Below the pieces are notes generated by a model. The model was not told the origin of the DNA. It made no database searches and worked only from the letters and a program-made list of their open reading frames with translations. 64,000 bases of DNA, taken from assembly GCA_016710465.1 (NCBI GenBank), contig JADJVS010000014.1, positions 1,364,001 to 1,428,000 on the forward strand. The letters are read 5' to 3'. Positions 1-8,630 of this stretch are shown one piece after another. The stretch is from Sulfuritalea sp. (lineage in GTDB: Bacteria > Pseudomonadota > Gammaproteobacteria > Burkholderiales > Rhodocyclaceae). A program made the translations under genes and the position numbers. Every line of letters begins with the position of its first letter. Position 1 is the first letter of the stretch.

Positions 1-292
<292 letters not shown>

Positions 293-405
293 GATGCGGA
301 TTCGGATTGGGGAACCGGTAAATATACGCCGCCGCGCGCGGCAGAGCGAAGCCGCTGTTCAGGCGGGATTTGTCGCCGTGTCGCCGGTGCCGACTCCTGG
401 TCAGG

Positions 406-834
406 CTAGCGGCTGCGGTAAGCGGCGTGGCAGCCGACGCAACTCGCGGTCAGGTTGGGCAGCAGGGCCAGGGCGCGCTCGCGATTGCCGCTGGCGGCCG
501 CGGCGGCAAACTCGCTGGCGGCGAAATGGCCGCCGCGCCCGATGTCATGCATGGCGGGCGGCATCTGCGGGCCGGGGCGGTGCGCAAAGGGCAGGCGGGC
601 GTTCTTGCCCATGGCGCTGCGCCCGAGAGAATTCTCGGCGACTTCCCCGGCGTCCTTGATCTTGTTGGCCGCCACCAGGCTGAGGATTTCGTTCAGCGCG
701 ATCAGGTTGTCGAGCATTTCCTGGCGCAAGGTGGCCTGAGCTTCGGAGCTCAGTGCAGCCAATTGGCGATGGTCTTCCGCGGCAACGGGAAGCGCCAGGA
801 AGAGTGCGAGCAGCAATGGATATCGAGAGCACAT
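406..834 (-). CDS. Small periplasmic c-type cytochrome, cytochrome c'-like
   Basis: The protein of about 142 residues begins with a signal peptide (LLLALFLALPVAAEDH) and ends with a single heme-binding CVGCH near the C-terminus. A C-terminal CXXCH on a helix-rich chain fits a cytochrome c'/c556-like four-helix fold. Such proteins act as periplasmic electron carriers or NO-binding proteins; the exact partner cannot be told. An in-frame ATG lies 13 codons further upstream (873), but it overlaps a CATAAT sequence that could be a -10 box, so 834 is preferred. It sits alone between uvrA and the MFS gene. Confidence 0.8.
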   Translation of the reverse strand: MCSRYPLLLALFLALPVAAEDHRQLAALSSEAQATLRQEMLDNLIALNEILSLVAANKIKDAGEVAENSLGRSAMGKNARLPFAHRPGPQMPPAMHDIGRGGHFAASEFAAAAASGNRERALALLPNLTASCVGCHAAYRSR

Positions 835-1012
835 GGACAGGGATTTTCGGGTCACGGTGCGAGCATTATGCAATGCCGTAACGGACCCGCCGACGGGTGG
901 CGGGGCCCGCCCATTCGTGGTCTAATGCTCCGCTTTCCGCGGCTTTGACGGTGGCCGTCCGCCGCGAGGTTTGCCGCGGAAGAACCGAAGCCCGGCGCCA
1001 ACGACCCAATCC

Positions 1013-2251
1013 ATGCTTTCCCCCACACCCGATGCCATGAGCCGCGAAGAAATTCGCGCCGGCGCCTCGCTGGCGTCGATTTTCGCGCTGCGCATGCTGG
1101 GCCTGTTCCTGATCCTGCCGGTGTTCGCGGTCCACGCCCAGGGCATTCCCGGGGGCGACAACCTGACCCTGGTCGGCATTGCGCTGGGCGCCTACGGCCT
1201 GACCCAGGCGATGTTCCAGATCCCCTTCGGCATGGCGGCGGACAACTTCGGGCGCAAGAAGGTGATCGTCATCGGCCTGCTGATCTTTGCCTTCGGCTCG
1301 GCCGTGGCGGCGCTGTCCACGGACATCTGGTGGGCCATCGCCGGCCGCGTGCTGCAAGGCGCGGGCGCCATCTCGGCGGCGGTGACGGCGCTGGCGGCGG
1401 ACCTGACGCGCGAACAGCACCGCACCAAGGTGATGGCCATGATCGGCTCGTCGATCGGCCTGATGTTCGCCTTCTCGCTGGTGGCGGCGCCTGCCCTTTA
1501 CGCGGTGATCGGCATGGCCGGCATCTTCTGGTTGACCGCCATCCTGGCGCTGGCCGCGATCGGCCTGGTGACCCATGTGGTACCGCCGGCGCCGCCGCTG
1601 CCGCCGGGCCCCAGGCCGGCCTTCCGCGAAGTCGTGTTCAATCCCAGCCTGCTGCGCCTGAATCTCGGCATCTTCACCCTGCATACCGTGCAGATGGCGA
1701 TGTTCGTGGTGGTCCCTGGCCTGCTGGTGCGTTACGGCGACATGCCGGTGGCGACGCACTGGAAGATCTACCTGCCGACCGTGCTGGCCTCGTTCGTGCT
1801 GATGGTGCCGGCGATCATCGTCGCCGAGAAGCGCAACAAGGTGCAGCCGGTGTTTGTCGGCGCGGTGGTCCTGCTGCTGGCGACGCTGATTGCGATGTGG
1901 GCCGGCAGCACAAGTTTCGCGGTGGTTGCCGGTGGCCTGCTGAGCTTCTTCGTCGCTTTCAACATCCTCGAGGCCATGCTGCCCTCGCTGATCTCGCGCA
2001 TCGCCCCGGCGCGCGCCAAGGGCGCGGCGCTGGGCGTCTACAACACCACGCAGGCGCTGGGCCTTTTTGTCGGCGGCGCGCTGGGTGGCTGGCTGGTCGA
2101 GCATCACGATGCCGCCGCGGTCTTCCTGTGCGACGTGGTCCTGGTCGCGGTCTGGCTGGCGGCGGCGCTGACCATGCCACCGGTGCCGATGCGGCAGAGC
2201 GCATCGCCACCGCCATCCCCGTCGCATGGCATACTTGAAACAAAATCCTGA
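1013..2251 (+). CDS. MFS transporter, major facilitator superfamily
   Basis: A roughly 412-residue membrane protein with about 12 hydrophobic segments. It has the typical MFS motif after TM2 (GMAADNFGRKKVI) and a related loop in the second half. MFS carriers move small solutes across the inner membrane, usually by ion coupling; the substrate is unknown. The start is uncertain: a TTG lies at 971 and ATGs at 1013 and 1037, and none has a convincing Shine-Dalgarno sequence. The stop codon precedes the ssb ribosome binding site directly, so co-transcription with ssb is likely. The uvrA-MFS-ssb order is common in betaproteobacteria. Confidence 0.9.
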   Translation: MLSPTPDAMSREEIRAGASLASIFALRMLGLFLILPVFAVHAQGIPGGDNLTLVGIALGAYGLTQAMFQIPFGMAADNFGRKKVIVIGLLIFAFGSAVAALSTDIWWAIAGRVLQGAGAISAAVTALAADLTREQHRTKVMAMIGSSIGLMFAFSLVAAPALYAVIGMAGIFWLTAILALAAIGLVTHVVPPAPPLPPGPRPAFREVVFNPSLLRLNLGIFTLHTVQMAMFVVVPGLLVRYGDMPVATHWKIYLPTVLASFVLMVPAIIVAEKRNKVQPVFVGAVVLLLATLIAMWAGSTSFAVVAGGLLSFFVAFNILEAMLPSLISRIAPARAKGAALGVYNTTQALGLFVGGALGGWLVEHHDAAAVFLCDVVLVAVWLAAALTMPPVPMRQSASPPPSPSHGILETKS

Positions 2252-2264
2252 GGAGAAATCGACC

Positions 2265-2726
2265 ATGGCATCGGTAAACAAGGTAATTCTGGTGGGCAAT
2301 CTCGGCGCGGACCCGGAAATCCGTTACCTGCCGAGCGGCGAGGCGGTGGCCAATCTGCGCCTGGCGACCACCGATACCTGGAAGGACAAGGACGGCAACA
2401 AGCAGGAGGCCACCGAGTGGCATCGCATCAGCTTCTTCGGACGCCTGGCCGAGGTCTGCGGCCAGTACCTGAAAAAGGGATCGCCGATCTACGTCGAGGG
2501 TTCCATCCGCACCCGCAAGTGGCAGGACAAGGAAGGCCAGGACCGCTATTCGACCGAGATCAAGGGCGAGCGCATGCAGATGCTGGGCGGCCGCCAGGGC
2601 ATGGGCGATGCGCCGCCTCGTGAAGGTGGCGCCGCATCGGGCGGCGGCAGCCGTCCGGCGCCGGCGTCGACACAACAGCCCGCTGGTGCCGGTTTCAACG
2701 ATTTCGAGGACGACATTCCGTTCTGA
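2265..2726 (+). CDS. ssb: Single-stranded DNA-binding protein SSB
   Basis: The 153-residue product starts MASVNKVILVGNLGADPEIRY and has the OB-fold sequence of bacterial SSB. A Gly/Pro/Gln-rich linker follows, then the acidic tip DFEDDIPF that binds partner proteins. SSB coats single-stranded DNA in replication, repair and recombination. An AGGAGAAA ribosome binding site at 2251-2258, directly behind the stop of the upstream MFS gene, fixes the ATG at 2265 rather than the earlier in-frame ATG at 2226. Length and C-terminus are normal for the family. Confidence 0.98.
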   Translation: MASVNKVILVGNLGADPEIRYLPSGEAVANLRLATTDTWKDKDGNKQEATEWHRISFFGRLAEVCGQYLKKGSPIYVEGSIRTRKWQDKEGQDRYSTEIKGERMQMLGGRQGMGDAPPREGGAASGGGSRPAPASTQQPAGAGFNDFEDDIPF

Positions 2727-2783
2727 CGCCGCCGAGCGCGGCACGCCGGCCAAGGCATCGATGATCCGCTCCGCGTAATCCGT

Positions 2784-4097
2784 ATGCCCGAGAAGCTGAA
2801 ACTGCTTTCCTGGCGCGATGTCCTCGGCATCGCGCTGCCATCGCTGCTGCTGGCGGCGGGCGCGTTCTGGCTGGCCGCGCAGTTCGTCAAGCCGGCGCCG
2901 CCGGACACCCTGGTGATCAGCACCGGCGGCGAGGGCGGCGCCTACCAGAGCTTTGCCGCGCGCTATCGCGACGTGCTCGGGCGCTACGGCATCAAGCTGG
3001 TCGAAAAGCCCTCCGGGGGTTCGACGGAAAACCTTGCGCGCCTGCGCGACCCGGACATCGAAGTCGATGCGGCCTTCATCCAGGGCGGTACCGGGCGCGT
3101 CGCCGAGGATGACAGTCTTTACACGCTCGGCGATTTTTACCATGAGCCGCTGTGGGTGTTCTACCGCGAGGCCTCGCTGCGCGGCGCCGACAAATTGCTC
3201 GATCTCAAGGGCAAGCGCGTCGCCGTGGGCGGCATGGGTAGCGGAACCCACCACCTGGCGATGGCCATGCTGGGTGCCAACGAAATCGACGAAAAGAACA
3301 CCCGCCTGCTCAAGATCGGCGGCATGGCCGTCCTGGAGCGCTTCGAAAAAGGCGAGATCGACGCCGCGTTCGCCGTCGGTCCCACCCAGTCATCGCTGGT
3401 CTGGTCCCTGCTTTACACGCCCGGCATCAAGCTGATGAACATCGGGCATGCCGAGGCCTATACCCGTCGCTTTCCTTACCTCGCGCATCTGGTGCTGCCG
3501 CGCGGGGCGATCGACCTGATCCAGAACATTCCGGAGCACGACACGCACCTCGTTTCGCCGATGGCGACCCTGCTGGTGCGCGAGGAAACCCATCCGGCCC
3601 TGATCGACCTCTTGATGCAGGCGGCGGCGGAAGTGCATGGCGAGCCCGGCGTGTTTCAGAAGCCGCGCGAGTTTCCGCGCGCCGGACACAACGAATTCCC
3701 GCTGTCGAAGGAGGCCGAGCGCTACTACAAATCGGGCAAGCCCTTCCTGCAGCGCTATTTGCCGTTCTGGGCGGCCACCCTGATCGACCGGATGGTGGTG
3801 ATGATCGTGCCGCTGCTGGCGGTGCTGATCCCGCTGTTCAAGTTCGCGCCGGTGATCTACGGCTGGCGCGTGCGCTCGCGCATCTACCGGCGTTACGGCG
3901 AGTTGAAGTTCCTCGAAAACCAGGTCAATGAGAATCCCGCGCAGTTCAGCCGCGCCGAATGGATCTCGCGCCTGGAAATCATCGAGGCCGATGCCAGCCG
4001 GATACGCACGCCGCTGACGTTTTCCGACATGCTCTACACCTTGCGCGCCCACATCGACCTGGTGCGCGACGTGATCCTGCGCAAGACGGCTGCCTGA
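2784..4097 (+). CDS. TAXI-family TRAP transporter solute-binding protein with C-terminal membrane segment
   Basis: A 437-residue protein with an N-terminal membrane anchor (residues about 15-35). A TAXI-type periplasmic binding domain follows (STGGEGGAYQSFAARY near the start, then KGKRVAVGGMGSG). A second hydrophobic segment occurs near residue 345 (LIDRMVVMIVPLLAVLIPLF), followed by a cytoplasmic tail. TAXI proteins normally deliver solutes such as organic acids to a DctQM-fusion permease, but no permease gene is adjacent. The extra C-terminal membrane segment marks the orphan membrane-anchored subgroup, whose ligand is not known. The family call is firm; the role is open. Confidence 0.85.
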   Translation: MPEKLKLLSWRDVLGIALPSLLLAAGAFWLAAQFVKPAPPDTLVISTGGEGGAYQSFAARYRDVLGRYGIKLVEKPSGGSTENLARLRDPDIEVDAAFIQGGTGRVAEDDSLYTLGDFYHEPLWVFYREASLRGADKLLDLKGKRVAVGGMGSGTHHLAMAMLGANEIDEKNTRLLKIGGMAVLERFEKGEIDAAFAVGPTQSSLVWSLLYTPGIKLMNIGHAEAYTRRFPYLAHLVLPRGAIDLIQNIPEHDTHLVSPMATLLVREETHPALIDLLMQAAAEVHGEPGVFQKPREFPRAGHNEFPLSKEAERYYKSGKPFLQRYLPFWAATLIDRMVVMIVPLLAVLIPLFKFAPVIYGWRVRSRIYRRYGELKFLENQVNENPAQFSRAEWISRLEIIEADASRIRTPLTFSDMLYTLRAHIDLVRDVILRKTAA

Positions 4098-4130
4098 GGC
4101 GTCTGGAGGCGGGGTTGGGCAGGTCCGCGC

Positions 4131-4163
4131 GGCGAAATCGGCGTGCGGCCAGCGCCGACTCTC
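4131..4163 (-). repeat. AGTCGGCG-type interspersed repeat in the intergenic gap
   Basis: The reverse complement reads AGAGTCGGCGCTGGCCGCACG and continues into a CGCCGATTTCG end. It is one of at least a dozen related units in this window, with the core AGAGTCGGCGCTGGCGG followed by ACGGCGATTC. This copy lies between two convergent genes (TAXI protein and rfaE2). It is probably a non-autonomous mobile unit; see the finding on this family. Confidence 0.7.
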
Positions 4164-4167
4164 CAAC

Positions 4168-4656
4168 TCAAAGCCGGCGGATCTTCTCCAGCAGTGCCGT
4201 GGTCGAGCGTTCGTGAAGGAAGTGGATGGAATGCACGCTGCCGCCCCAACCCATCACCTCCCGGTAGCCGACGATGTTCTCCACCGGCCAGTCGCCGCCC
4301 TTGACCAGCACGTCCGGGTGGGCGTCGCGGATGCGCGCTATCGGCGTGTCCTCGTCGAACCAGGTCACCAGTGAAACGCACTCCAGGGATGCCAGCAGCG
4401 CCATGCGATCGGCCAGCCCATTGACCGGGCGGTCCTCACCCTTGCCCAGGCGGCGCACCGAGGCATCGGAGTTGACGGCGACGATCAGCGATGCGCCGAG
4501 CGCGCGGGCCTGCGCCAGATAGGTGACATGGCCGCGATGCAGGATGTCGAAGCAGCCGTTGGTGAATACCAGCGGGCGGGCCAACGCGGCGACGCGGTCC
4601 GCCAGGGCGGCGGGATCGGCGATCTTGGCCTCGAAGGCCGGGGCCGCGAGCGTCAA
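4168..4656 (-). CDS. rfaE2: D-glycero-beta-D-manno-heptose 1-phosphate adenylyltransferase (RfaE domain II)
   Basis: The 162-residue protein carries the nucleotidyltransferase signature FTNGCFDILHRGHVTYL (HxGH in the form HRGH), then VNSDASVRRLGKG and PVNGLADRMALLASL. It ends with SIHFLHERSTTALLEKIRRL. This is the stand-alone HldE C-terminal domain, which adenylates heptose 1-phosphate to make ADP-heptose for the lipopolysaccharide inner core. The kinase domain is not fused here, as is usual in betaproteobacteria. It lies 10 bp downstream of dolP on the same strand, so it may be read with diaA and dolP. Confidence 0.95.
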   Translation of the reverse strand: MTLAAPAFEAKIADPAALADRVAALARPLVFTNGCFDILHRGHVTYLAQARALGASLIVAVNSDASVRRLGKGEDRPVNGLADRMALLASLECVSLVTWFDEDTPIARIRDAHPDVLVKGGDWPVENIVGYREVMGWGGSVHSIHFLHERSTTALLEKIRRL

Positions 4657-4666
4657 GTCCCGGCCT

Positions 4667-5326
4667 CTACTTGGCGGTGGCCGGCTTGGGTTCCGGGGCG
4701 GGTGCCGGCTTGTTGTCGAGGGCCTTGGCTTGCTCGGCGCCGATGATCTCGAACACGCGCACCACCTTCTGCACGCCGCCCGTGGTGCGGGCGATATCCA
4801 CCGCGTCGTTGGCCTCGCCCTGGGTCACGATGCCGAGCAGGAACACCACCCCGGCTTCGGTCACCACCTTGACATGGTTGGGGGCGAACTTGTTGGCATC
4901 GACGAAGCGGGCCTTGACCTTGGATGTGATGTAAACGTCATTACTTCGGCCGCCGAGGCTGGAGGGCCCGGCGATCGCCAGCTCGTTGCTGATCGACTTG
5001 ACGCCGGGCACGGTGGACGCCAGCTTCTCGATGTCGGCCTTGATTTCGGCGCTGGGCGCCTCGCCGGTCAGCAGCAGCATGCGGTTGTAGCTGGTGACAT
5101 TGACATGGACCTTGTCGCGATATTTCTCCTCGACCCGGTTGCCCGCGCGCAGTTCGATGCCCTGGTCGGTGATGTAGGTTTCCGGCGGCCTGCGATCCGT
5201 CAGCACCAGCGCGCCGGCGCCGACGCCGACCGCCGCGGCGCCGAAGCAGCCAGCCAGTACCGGGAGGCACAGCGCGAGCAGCAGCAGCTTGCGCCGCGGG
5301 GCGTCAATCAAGGATTCGAGTTTCAT
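4667..5326 (-). CDS. dolP: BON-domain outer membrane lipoprotein, DolP (YraP) family
   Basis: The 219-residue protein has a lipoprotein signal ending LPVLAGC and two BON domains (about residues 45-115 and 125-195), the second containing FVDANKFAPNHVKVVTEAGVVFLLGIV. The tail is rich in Ala, Pro and Lys. DolP is an outer-membrane lipoprotein that supports envelope integrity and BAM function. Its ATG overlaps the diaA stop (ATGA), so translation is coupled. The yraN, diaA, dolP order next to divergent rsmI matches the well-known gammaproteobacterial locus, which supports the assignment. Confidence 0.93.
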   Translation of the reverse strand: MKLESLIDAPRRKLLLLALCLPVLAGCFGAAAVGVGAGALVLTDRRPPETYITDQGIELRAGNRVEEKYRDKVHVNVTSYNRMLLLTGEAPSAEIKADIEKLASTVPGVKSISNELAIAGPSSLGGRSNDVYITSKVKARFVDANKFAPNHVKVVTEAGVVFLLGIVTQGEANDAVDIARTTGGVQKVVRVFEIIGAEQAKALDNKPAPAPEPKPATAK

Positions 5327-5916
5327 GTGGTTTCTCCCAGGATCAGGGCGTCGATGCCGTCGCACAGGCAATGGATGGTAAGCAGATGCACTTCCTGGAT
5401 GCGCGCCGTGCGTTCGGCGGGCACGCAGAGGTGGATGTCGCCCGGCGCCAGCAGGGCCGTCATCTTGCCGCCCTGCTTGCCGGTCAGCGCCACCACGGTG
5501 ATGCCCAGGGCATGGGCCTGGTGCATGGCCTCGATGACGTTGGGCGAATTGCCGGAGGTGGAGATCGCCAGTAGCACGTCGCCCTTGCGACCCAGCGCCC
5601 GCACCTGCTTGGCAAAGACATCTTCGTAGCGATAGTCGTTGGCGATCGAGGTCAGGGTCGAGGTGTCGGTGGTCAGGGCGATCCCGGCCAGCGGCGGACG
5701 CTCCTTCTCGAAGCGGTTGAGCAGTTCGGCGGCGAAGTGCTGCGAATCGGCGGCCGAGCCGCCGTTGCCGCAGGCCATGACCTTGCCGCCGGCCTTGAGG
5801 CTGGTGACCATGGCGCGCACGGCGGTTTCGATCGGGCCGGCCATGGCGGCCAGCGCCTGTTGCTTGGCCTGGGCGCTGTCGGTGAATTGTTGCTGGATGC
5901 GTGAGGCGAGAGTCAT
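5323..5916 (-). CDS. diaA: SIS-domain protein DiaA (phosphoheptose-isomerase-like)
   Basis: The 197-residue SIS protein has CGNGGSAADSQHFAAELLNR, FEKERPPL, TTDTSTLTSIANDY and STSGNSPNV. The FEKERP and TDTSTLTSIAND segments resemble DiaA, the DnaA-binding initiation factor, more than catalytic GmhA. The homologues are close, and the neighbouring heptose gene rfaE2 leaves a sedoheptulose-7-phosphate isomerase role possible. Gene order (yraN, diaA, dolP) supports DiaA. The stop codon overlaps the dolP start. Length is normal. Confidence 0.85.
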   Translation of the reverse strand: MTLASRIQQQFTDSAQAKQQALAAMAGPIETAVRAMVTSLKAGGKVMACGNGGSAADSQHFAAELLNRFEKERPPLAGIALTTDTSTLTSIANDYRYEDVFAKQVRALGRKGDVLLAISTSGNSPNVIEAMHQAHALGITVVALTGKQGGKMTALLAPGDIHLCVPAERTARIQEVHLLTIHCLCDGIDALILGETT

Positions 5917-5988
5917 GGATCGTCCTGAAAAGGATTGCGGAAAAGAGGATAGCCCTGCGGACCAGCCGGGGAGCGCTGAATAAGCGGC

Positions 5989-6366
5989 CTAGAGCACGAC
6001 AAATACTTCGATCAGCATTCTCTGCCAAGGGTTCTTGTGCTGGCGCAATTTCGCGATCCGGGCGTCAACTTTGTCACCATTATCCATCGCCGCCGCCACG
6101 GCCCGGTTCTCGGCGCGCGGCAGGTAACCCAGCTTCTGCCCGCGCCATTCGACGCGGATGGCCTTGGCGTCGTGCTCGTTGTCGGCCTCGCGCACCAGGC
6201 TCAGGCGGTCGCCTTCGCGCATTTCGTGCCACAGCGCCTCGCCGGAATGGTATTTGAAGCCCGCCAGCGGCGAGCTTTGCACCAGGATGCGCACCTCGCC
6301 GGCCTGGGCGGCGCCGAGCAACAGCGCGCCGGCCAGCAGCAGCGCCTCAGTCAGCCGGAAACGCAT
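5989..6366 (-). CDS. HIRAN-domain protein, exported
   Basis: A 125-residue protein with a signal peptide (LLLAGALLLGAAQAGEV) followed by a HIRAN domain: SPLAGFKYHSGEALWHEMREGDRLSLVREADNEHD and AIRVEWRGQKLGYLPRAENRAVA are the typical family segments. HIRAN domains in eukaryotes bind DNA 3' ends; stand-alone exported bacterial versions have no settled role. The gene overlaps the end of yraN by about 20 bp, so the two are probably co-translated. It is inserted in the yraN-diaA block, which normally lacks it. Confidence 0.85.
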   Translation of the reverse strand: MRFRLTEALLLAGALLLGAAQAGEVRILVQSSPLAGFKYHSGEALWHEMREGDRLSLVREADNEHDAKAIRVEWRGQKLGYLPRAENRAVAAAMDNGDKVDARIAKLRQHKNPWQRMLIEVFVVL

Positions 6367-6709
6367 CGCGCAGCCATTCGATTCTTTCGGCCCCTTCCGC
6401 GCCCTCGATCAGCACGCAATCGAAGCGGCAGGGGCGCTCGCCGTGGCGCTGCAGCCAGTGGCGCGCGGCGAGGACCAGGCGCGCGCGCTTGGCGGCGGTG
6501 ATGCTGGCCGCGGCGCCGCCGTAGTCGGAACGACTGCGCCGGCGCACCTCGACGAAGACCGTGCTGGCGCCGTCGCGGCAGATCAGGTCGATCTCGCCGC
6601 CGCGCACACGGAAGTTGCGCTCGATCAGTTTGAGGCCCTGGCGCTGCAGGTAATCGGCGGCGAGCTGCTCGCCGGCGGCGCCGCGGGACTGTGCAAGAAT
6701 GCCGGACAT
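6347..6709 (-). CDS. yraN: YraN / UPF0102 family nuclease-like protein
   Basis: The 120-residue protein has the UPF0102 core: GAAGEQLAADYLQRQGLKLIERNFR, then GGEIDLICRDG and VFVEVRRRS. This is the ExD...ExK-type fold of Holliday-junction resolvase-like proteins. The biochemical function is not firmly established. The start codon lies back to back with that of rsmI on the other strand, leaving no intergenic space, so both promoters must sit inside the opposite genes. The position next to rsmI is conserved across proteobacteria. Confidence 0.93.
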   Translation of the reverse strand: MSGILAQSRGAAGEQLAADYLQRQGLKLIERNFRVRGGEIDLICRDGASTVFVEVRRRSRSDYGGAAASITAAKRARLVLAARHWLQRHGERPCRFDCVLIEGAEGAERIEWLRDAFPAD

Positions 6710-7541
6710 GGAAAGCGCATTGTATGTCGTCGGCACACCGATCGGAAACCTCGGCGACATCACGCTGCGCGCCCTGGAAACCCTGCGCGGCGTCGATCTG
6801 GTGGCCTGCGAGGACACGCGCCACGCGCGCCAGTTGCTCGACCACCATGGCATCAAGGCGCAGACCCTGGCGCTGCACCAGCACAACGAGAACGAGGCTG
6901 CTGAAAAGCTGGTCGCACAACTGGGCGCCGGCAAGCGTGTCGCACTGATCACCGATGCCGGCACGCCGGGCGTTTCCGATCCCGGCGCGCGCGCCGTGGC
7001 GGCGGTGCGCGCCGCCGGTTTCAAGGTGATCCCCATCCCCGGCCCGAATGCCGCGGTCACGGCGCTCTCGGCGGCGGGCCTCAGCGATCCGCGCTTCCTC
7101 TTCGTCGGCTTCCTGCCGGCAAAAGTCGGCGCCCGCAGGACGGCGATTTCGGACCTGGCGACGGTGGCGGCCACGCTGGTGTTCTACGAGGCGCCGCACC
7201 GCGTGCGCGAAACCGTCGCCGACCTGGTCGAGCTGCTCGACGGCGCGCGCCACATCGTCTTCGCCCGCGAGCTGACCAAGCTCTTCGAGCAGGTCGCCGC
7301 CATGCCGCTGGTCGAGGCACCAGCCTGGCTGGCGGCCGATGCCAACCGCGAGCGCGGCGAATTCGTGCTGCTGGTCTCGGCGCCGCCGCCGCGCGAGGGC
7401 ATGGATGCCGAGTCCGAGCGCGTGCTGGCGGCGCTGCTGGCCGAACTGCCGGTGAAGCAGGCGGCGAAACTCGCCGCCGAGATCACCGGACAGCCGAAGA
7501 ACGCGCTGTATGCCAGGGCGCTGGAACTCAAAGGCAAATGA
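6708..7541 (+). CDS. rsmI: 16S rRNA (cytidine-1402-2'-O)-methyltransferase RsmI
   Basis: The product begins MESALYVVGTPIGNLGDITLRAL and shows the tetrapyrrole-methylase-type SAM fold: ACEDTRHARQLLDHHGI, LITDAGTPGVSDPGAR, PGPNAAVTALSAAGL and FYEAPHRVRET. RsmI methylates the ribose of C1402 in 16S rRNA. The ATG at 6708 is chosen over the one at 6699 because the family begins close to LYVVGTPIGNL. About 277 residues is the usual length. The gene is divergent from yraN and followed by pyrC. Confidence 0.97.
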   Translation: MESALYVVGTPIGNLGDITLRALETLRGVDLVACEDTRHARQLLDHHGIKAQTLALHQHNENEAAEKLVAQLGAGKRVALITDAGTPGVSDPGARAVAAVRAAGFKVIPIPGPNAAVTALSAAGLSDPRFLFVGFLPAKVGARRTAISDLATVAATLVFYEAPHRVRETVADLVELLDGARHIVFARELTKLFEQVAAMPLVEAPAWLAADANRERGEFVLLVSAPPPREGMDAESERVLAALLAELPVKQAAKLAAEITGQPKNALYARALELKGK

Positions 7542-7573
7542 AGGGCGGCTGAAGGGCAAAGCGGGGCGCCTCG

Positions 7574-7579
7574 TATAAT
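7574..7579 (+). promoter_or_regulatory. Putative pyrC -10 box (TATAAT) next to the start codon
   Basis: A perfect TATAAT ends six bases before the pyrC ATG at 7586. Transcription starting 6-7 bases downstream would begin at or within one base of the ATG, giving a leaderless or nearly leaderless message. No Shine-Dalgarno sequence is seen. The -35 region is poor. Confidence 0.55.
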
Positions 7580-7585
7580 CCGCCC

Positions 7586-8620
7586 ATGAACTCGATTACC
7601 CTCACCCGGCCCGACGACTGGCACCTGCACCTGCGCGACGGCGCCGCCATGGCCGCCGTCCTGCCCGACACGGCGCGGCGCTTCGCCCGTGCCATCGTCA
7701 TGCCCAACCTGAAGCCGCCGGTGACCACCGTGGCGCTGGCCGCCGCCTACCGCGAGCGCATCCTTGCCGCGCTGCCCGTCGGCATGGATTTCTCACCGCT
7801 GATGACGCTGTATCTCACCGACAACATGGCGCCGAGCGAAATCGATGCCGCGCGGGCCAGCGGCTTTGTTCATGCGGTGAAGCTCTACCCGGCTGGCGCG
7901 ACCACCAATTCCGATGCCGGCGTCACCGATTTGAAGAAATGCGCGGCGACGCTGGCGCGCATGGAAAAGCTCGGCCTGCCGCTGCTGGTGCATGGCGAAG
8001 TCACCGATCCGGCGGTCGATGTCTTCGACCGCGAAGCGGTGTTCATCGACACCGTGCTGGTGCCGCTGCTGCGCGACTTCCCCGGCCTGAAGCTGGTGCT
8101 CGAGCACATCACCACCAGCAACGGCATAGCCTTCGTCACGGCCGGTGGCGCCAATGTCGCCGGCACGCTGACGGCGCATCACCTGCTGCTCAACCGCAAC
8201 GCGATCTTCGCCGGCGGCATCCGCCCGCACCACTACTGCCTGCCGGTGCTGAAGCGCGAGACCCATCGGCGGGCGCTGGTGGCGGCGGCGATCTCGGGCA
8301 GCCCCAAGTTCTTCCTCGGCACCGATTCGGCGCCCCACGCGCAGAGCACCAAGGAGGCGGCCTGCGGTTGCGCCGGCTGCTACACGGCCAACGCCGGCAT
8401 CGAACTGTATGCCGAAGTCTTCGACGCCGAGAACGCGCTGGATAAACTCGAAGCCTTCGCCAGCTTCCACGGCGCGGATTTCTACGGCCTGCCGCGCAAT
8501 GCCGGCACCATCGCGCTGAAGCGCGAGGCGCAGGCGGTGCCGGCCAGCCTCGACTACCTGCCGGGTGACCGGCTGGTGCCGCTGCGCGCGGGGGAGAGCA
8601 TCGCCTGGCGGCTGGTTTGA
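7586..8620 (+). CDS. pyrC: Dihydroorotase (class II)
   Basis: A 344-residue protein starting MNSITLTRPDDWHLHLRDG, where the HLHLRDG motif supplies zinc ligands. FARAIVMPNLKPPVTT, the lysine-bearing VKLYPAGATTNSDAGV and FLGTDSAPHA follow. It catalyses the cyclisation of carbamoyl-aspartate to dihydroorotate in pyrimidine synthesis. Length and motifs fit the PyrC type of proteobacteria. The TATAAT just upstream suggests a very short leader. Confidence 0.97.
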   Translation: MNSITLTRPDDWHLHLRDGAAMAAVLPDTARRFARAIVMPNLKPPVTTVALAAAYRERILAALPVGMDFSPLMTLYLTDNMAPSEIDAARASGFVHAVKLYPAGATTNSDAGVTDLKKCAATLARMEKLGLPLLVHGEVTDPAVDVFDREAVFIDTVLVPLLRDFPGLKLVLEHITTSNGIAFVTAGGANVAGTLTAHHLLLNRNAIFAGGIRPHHYCLPVLKRETHRRALVAAAISGSPKFFLGTDSAPHAQSTKEAACGCAGCYTANAGIELYAEVFDAENALDKLEAFASFHGADFYGLPRNAGTIALKREAQAVPASLDYLPGDRLVPLRAGESIAWRLV

Positions 8621-8630
8621 TCGCCGTGGC

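Noticed and set aside
971..1012. TTG start of the first MFS gene
   Set aside because: It has no spaced ribosome binding site and adds residues unlike the family; the ATG at 1013 was used, with low certainty.
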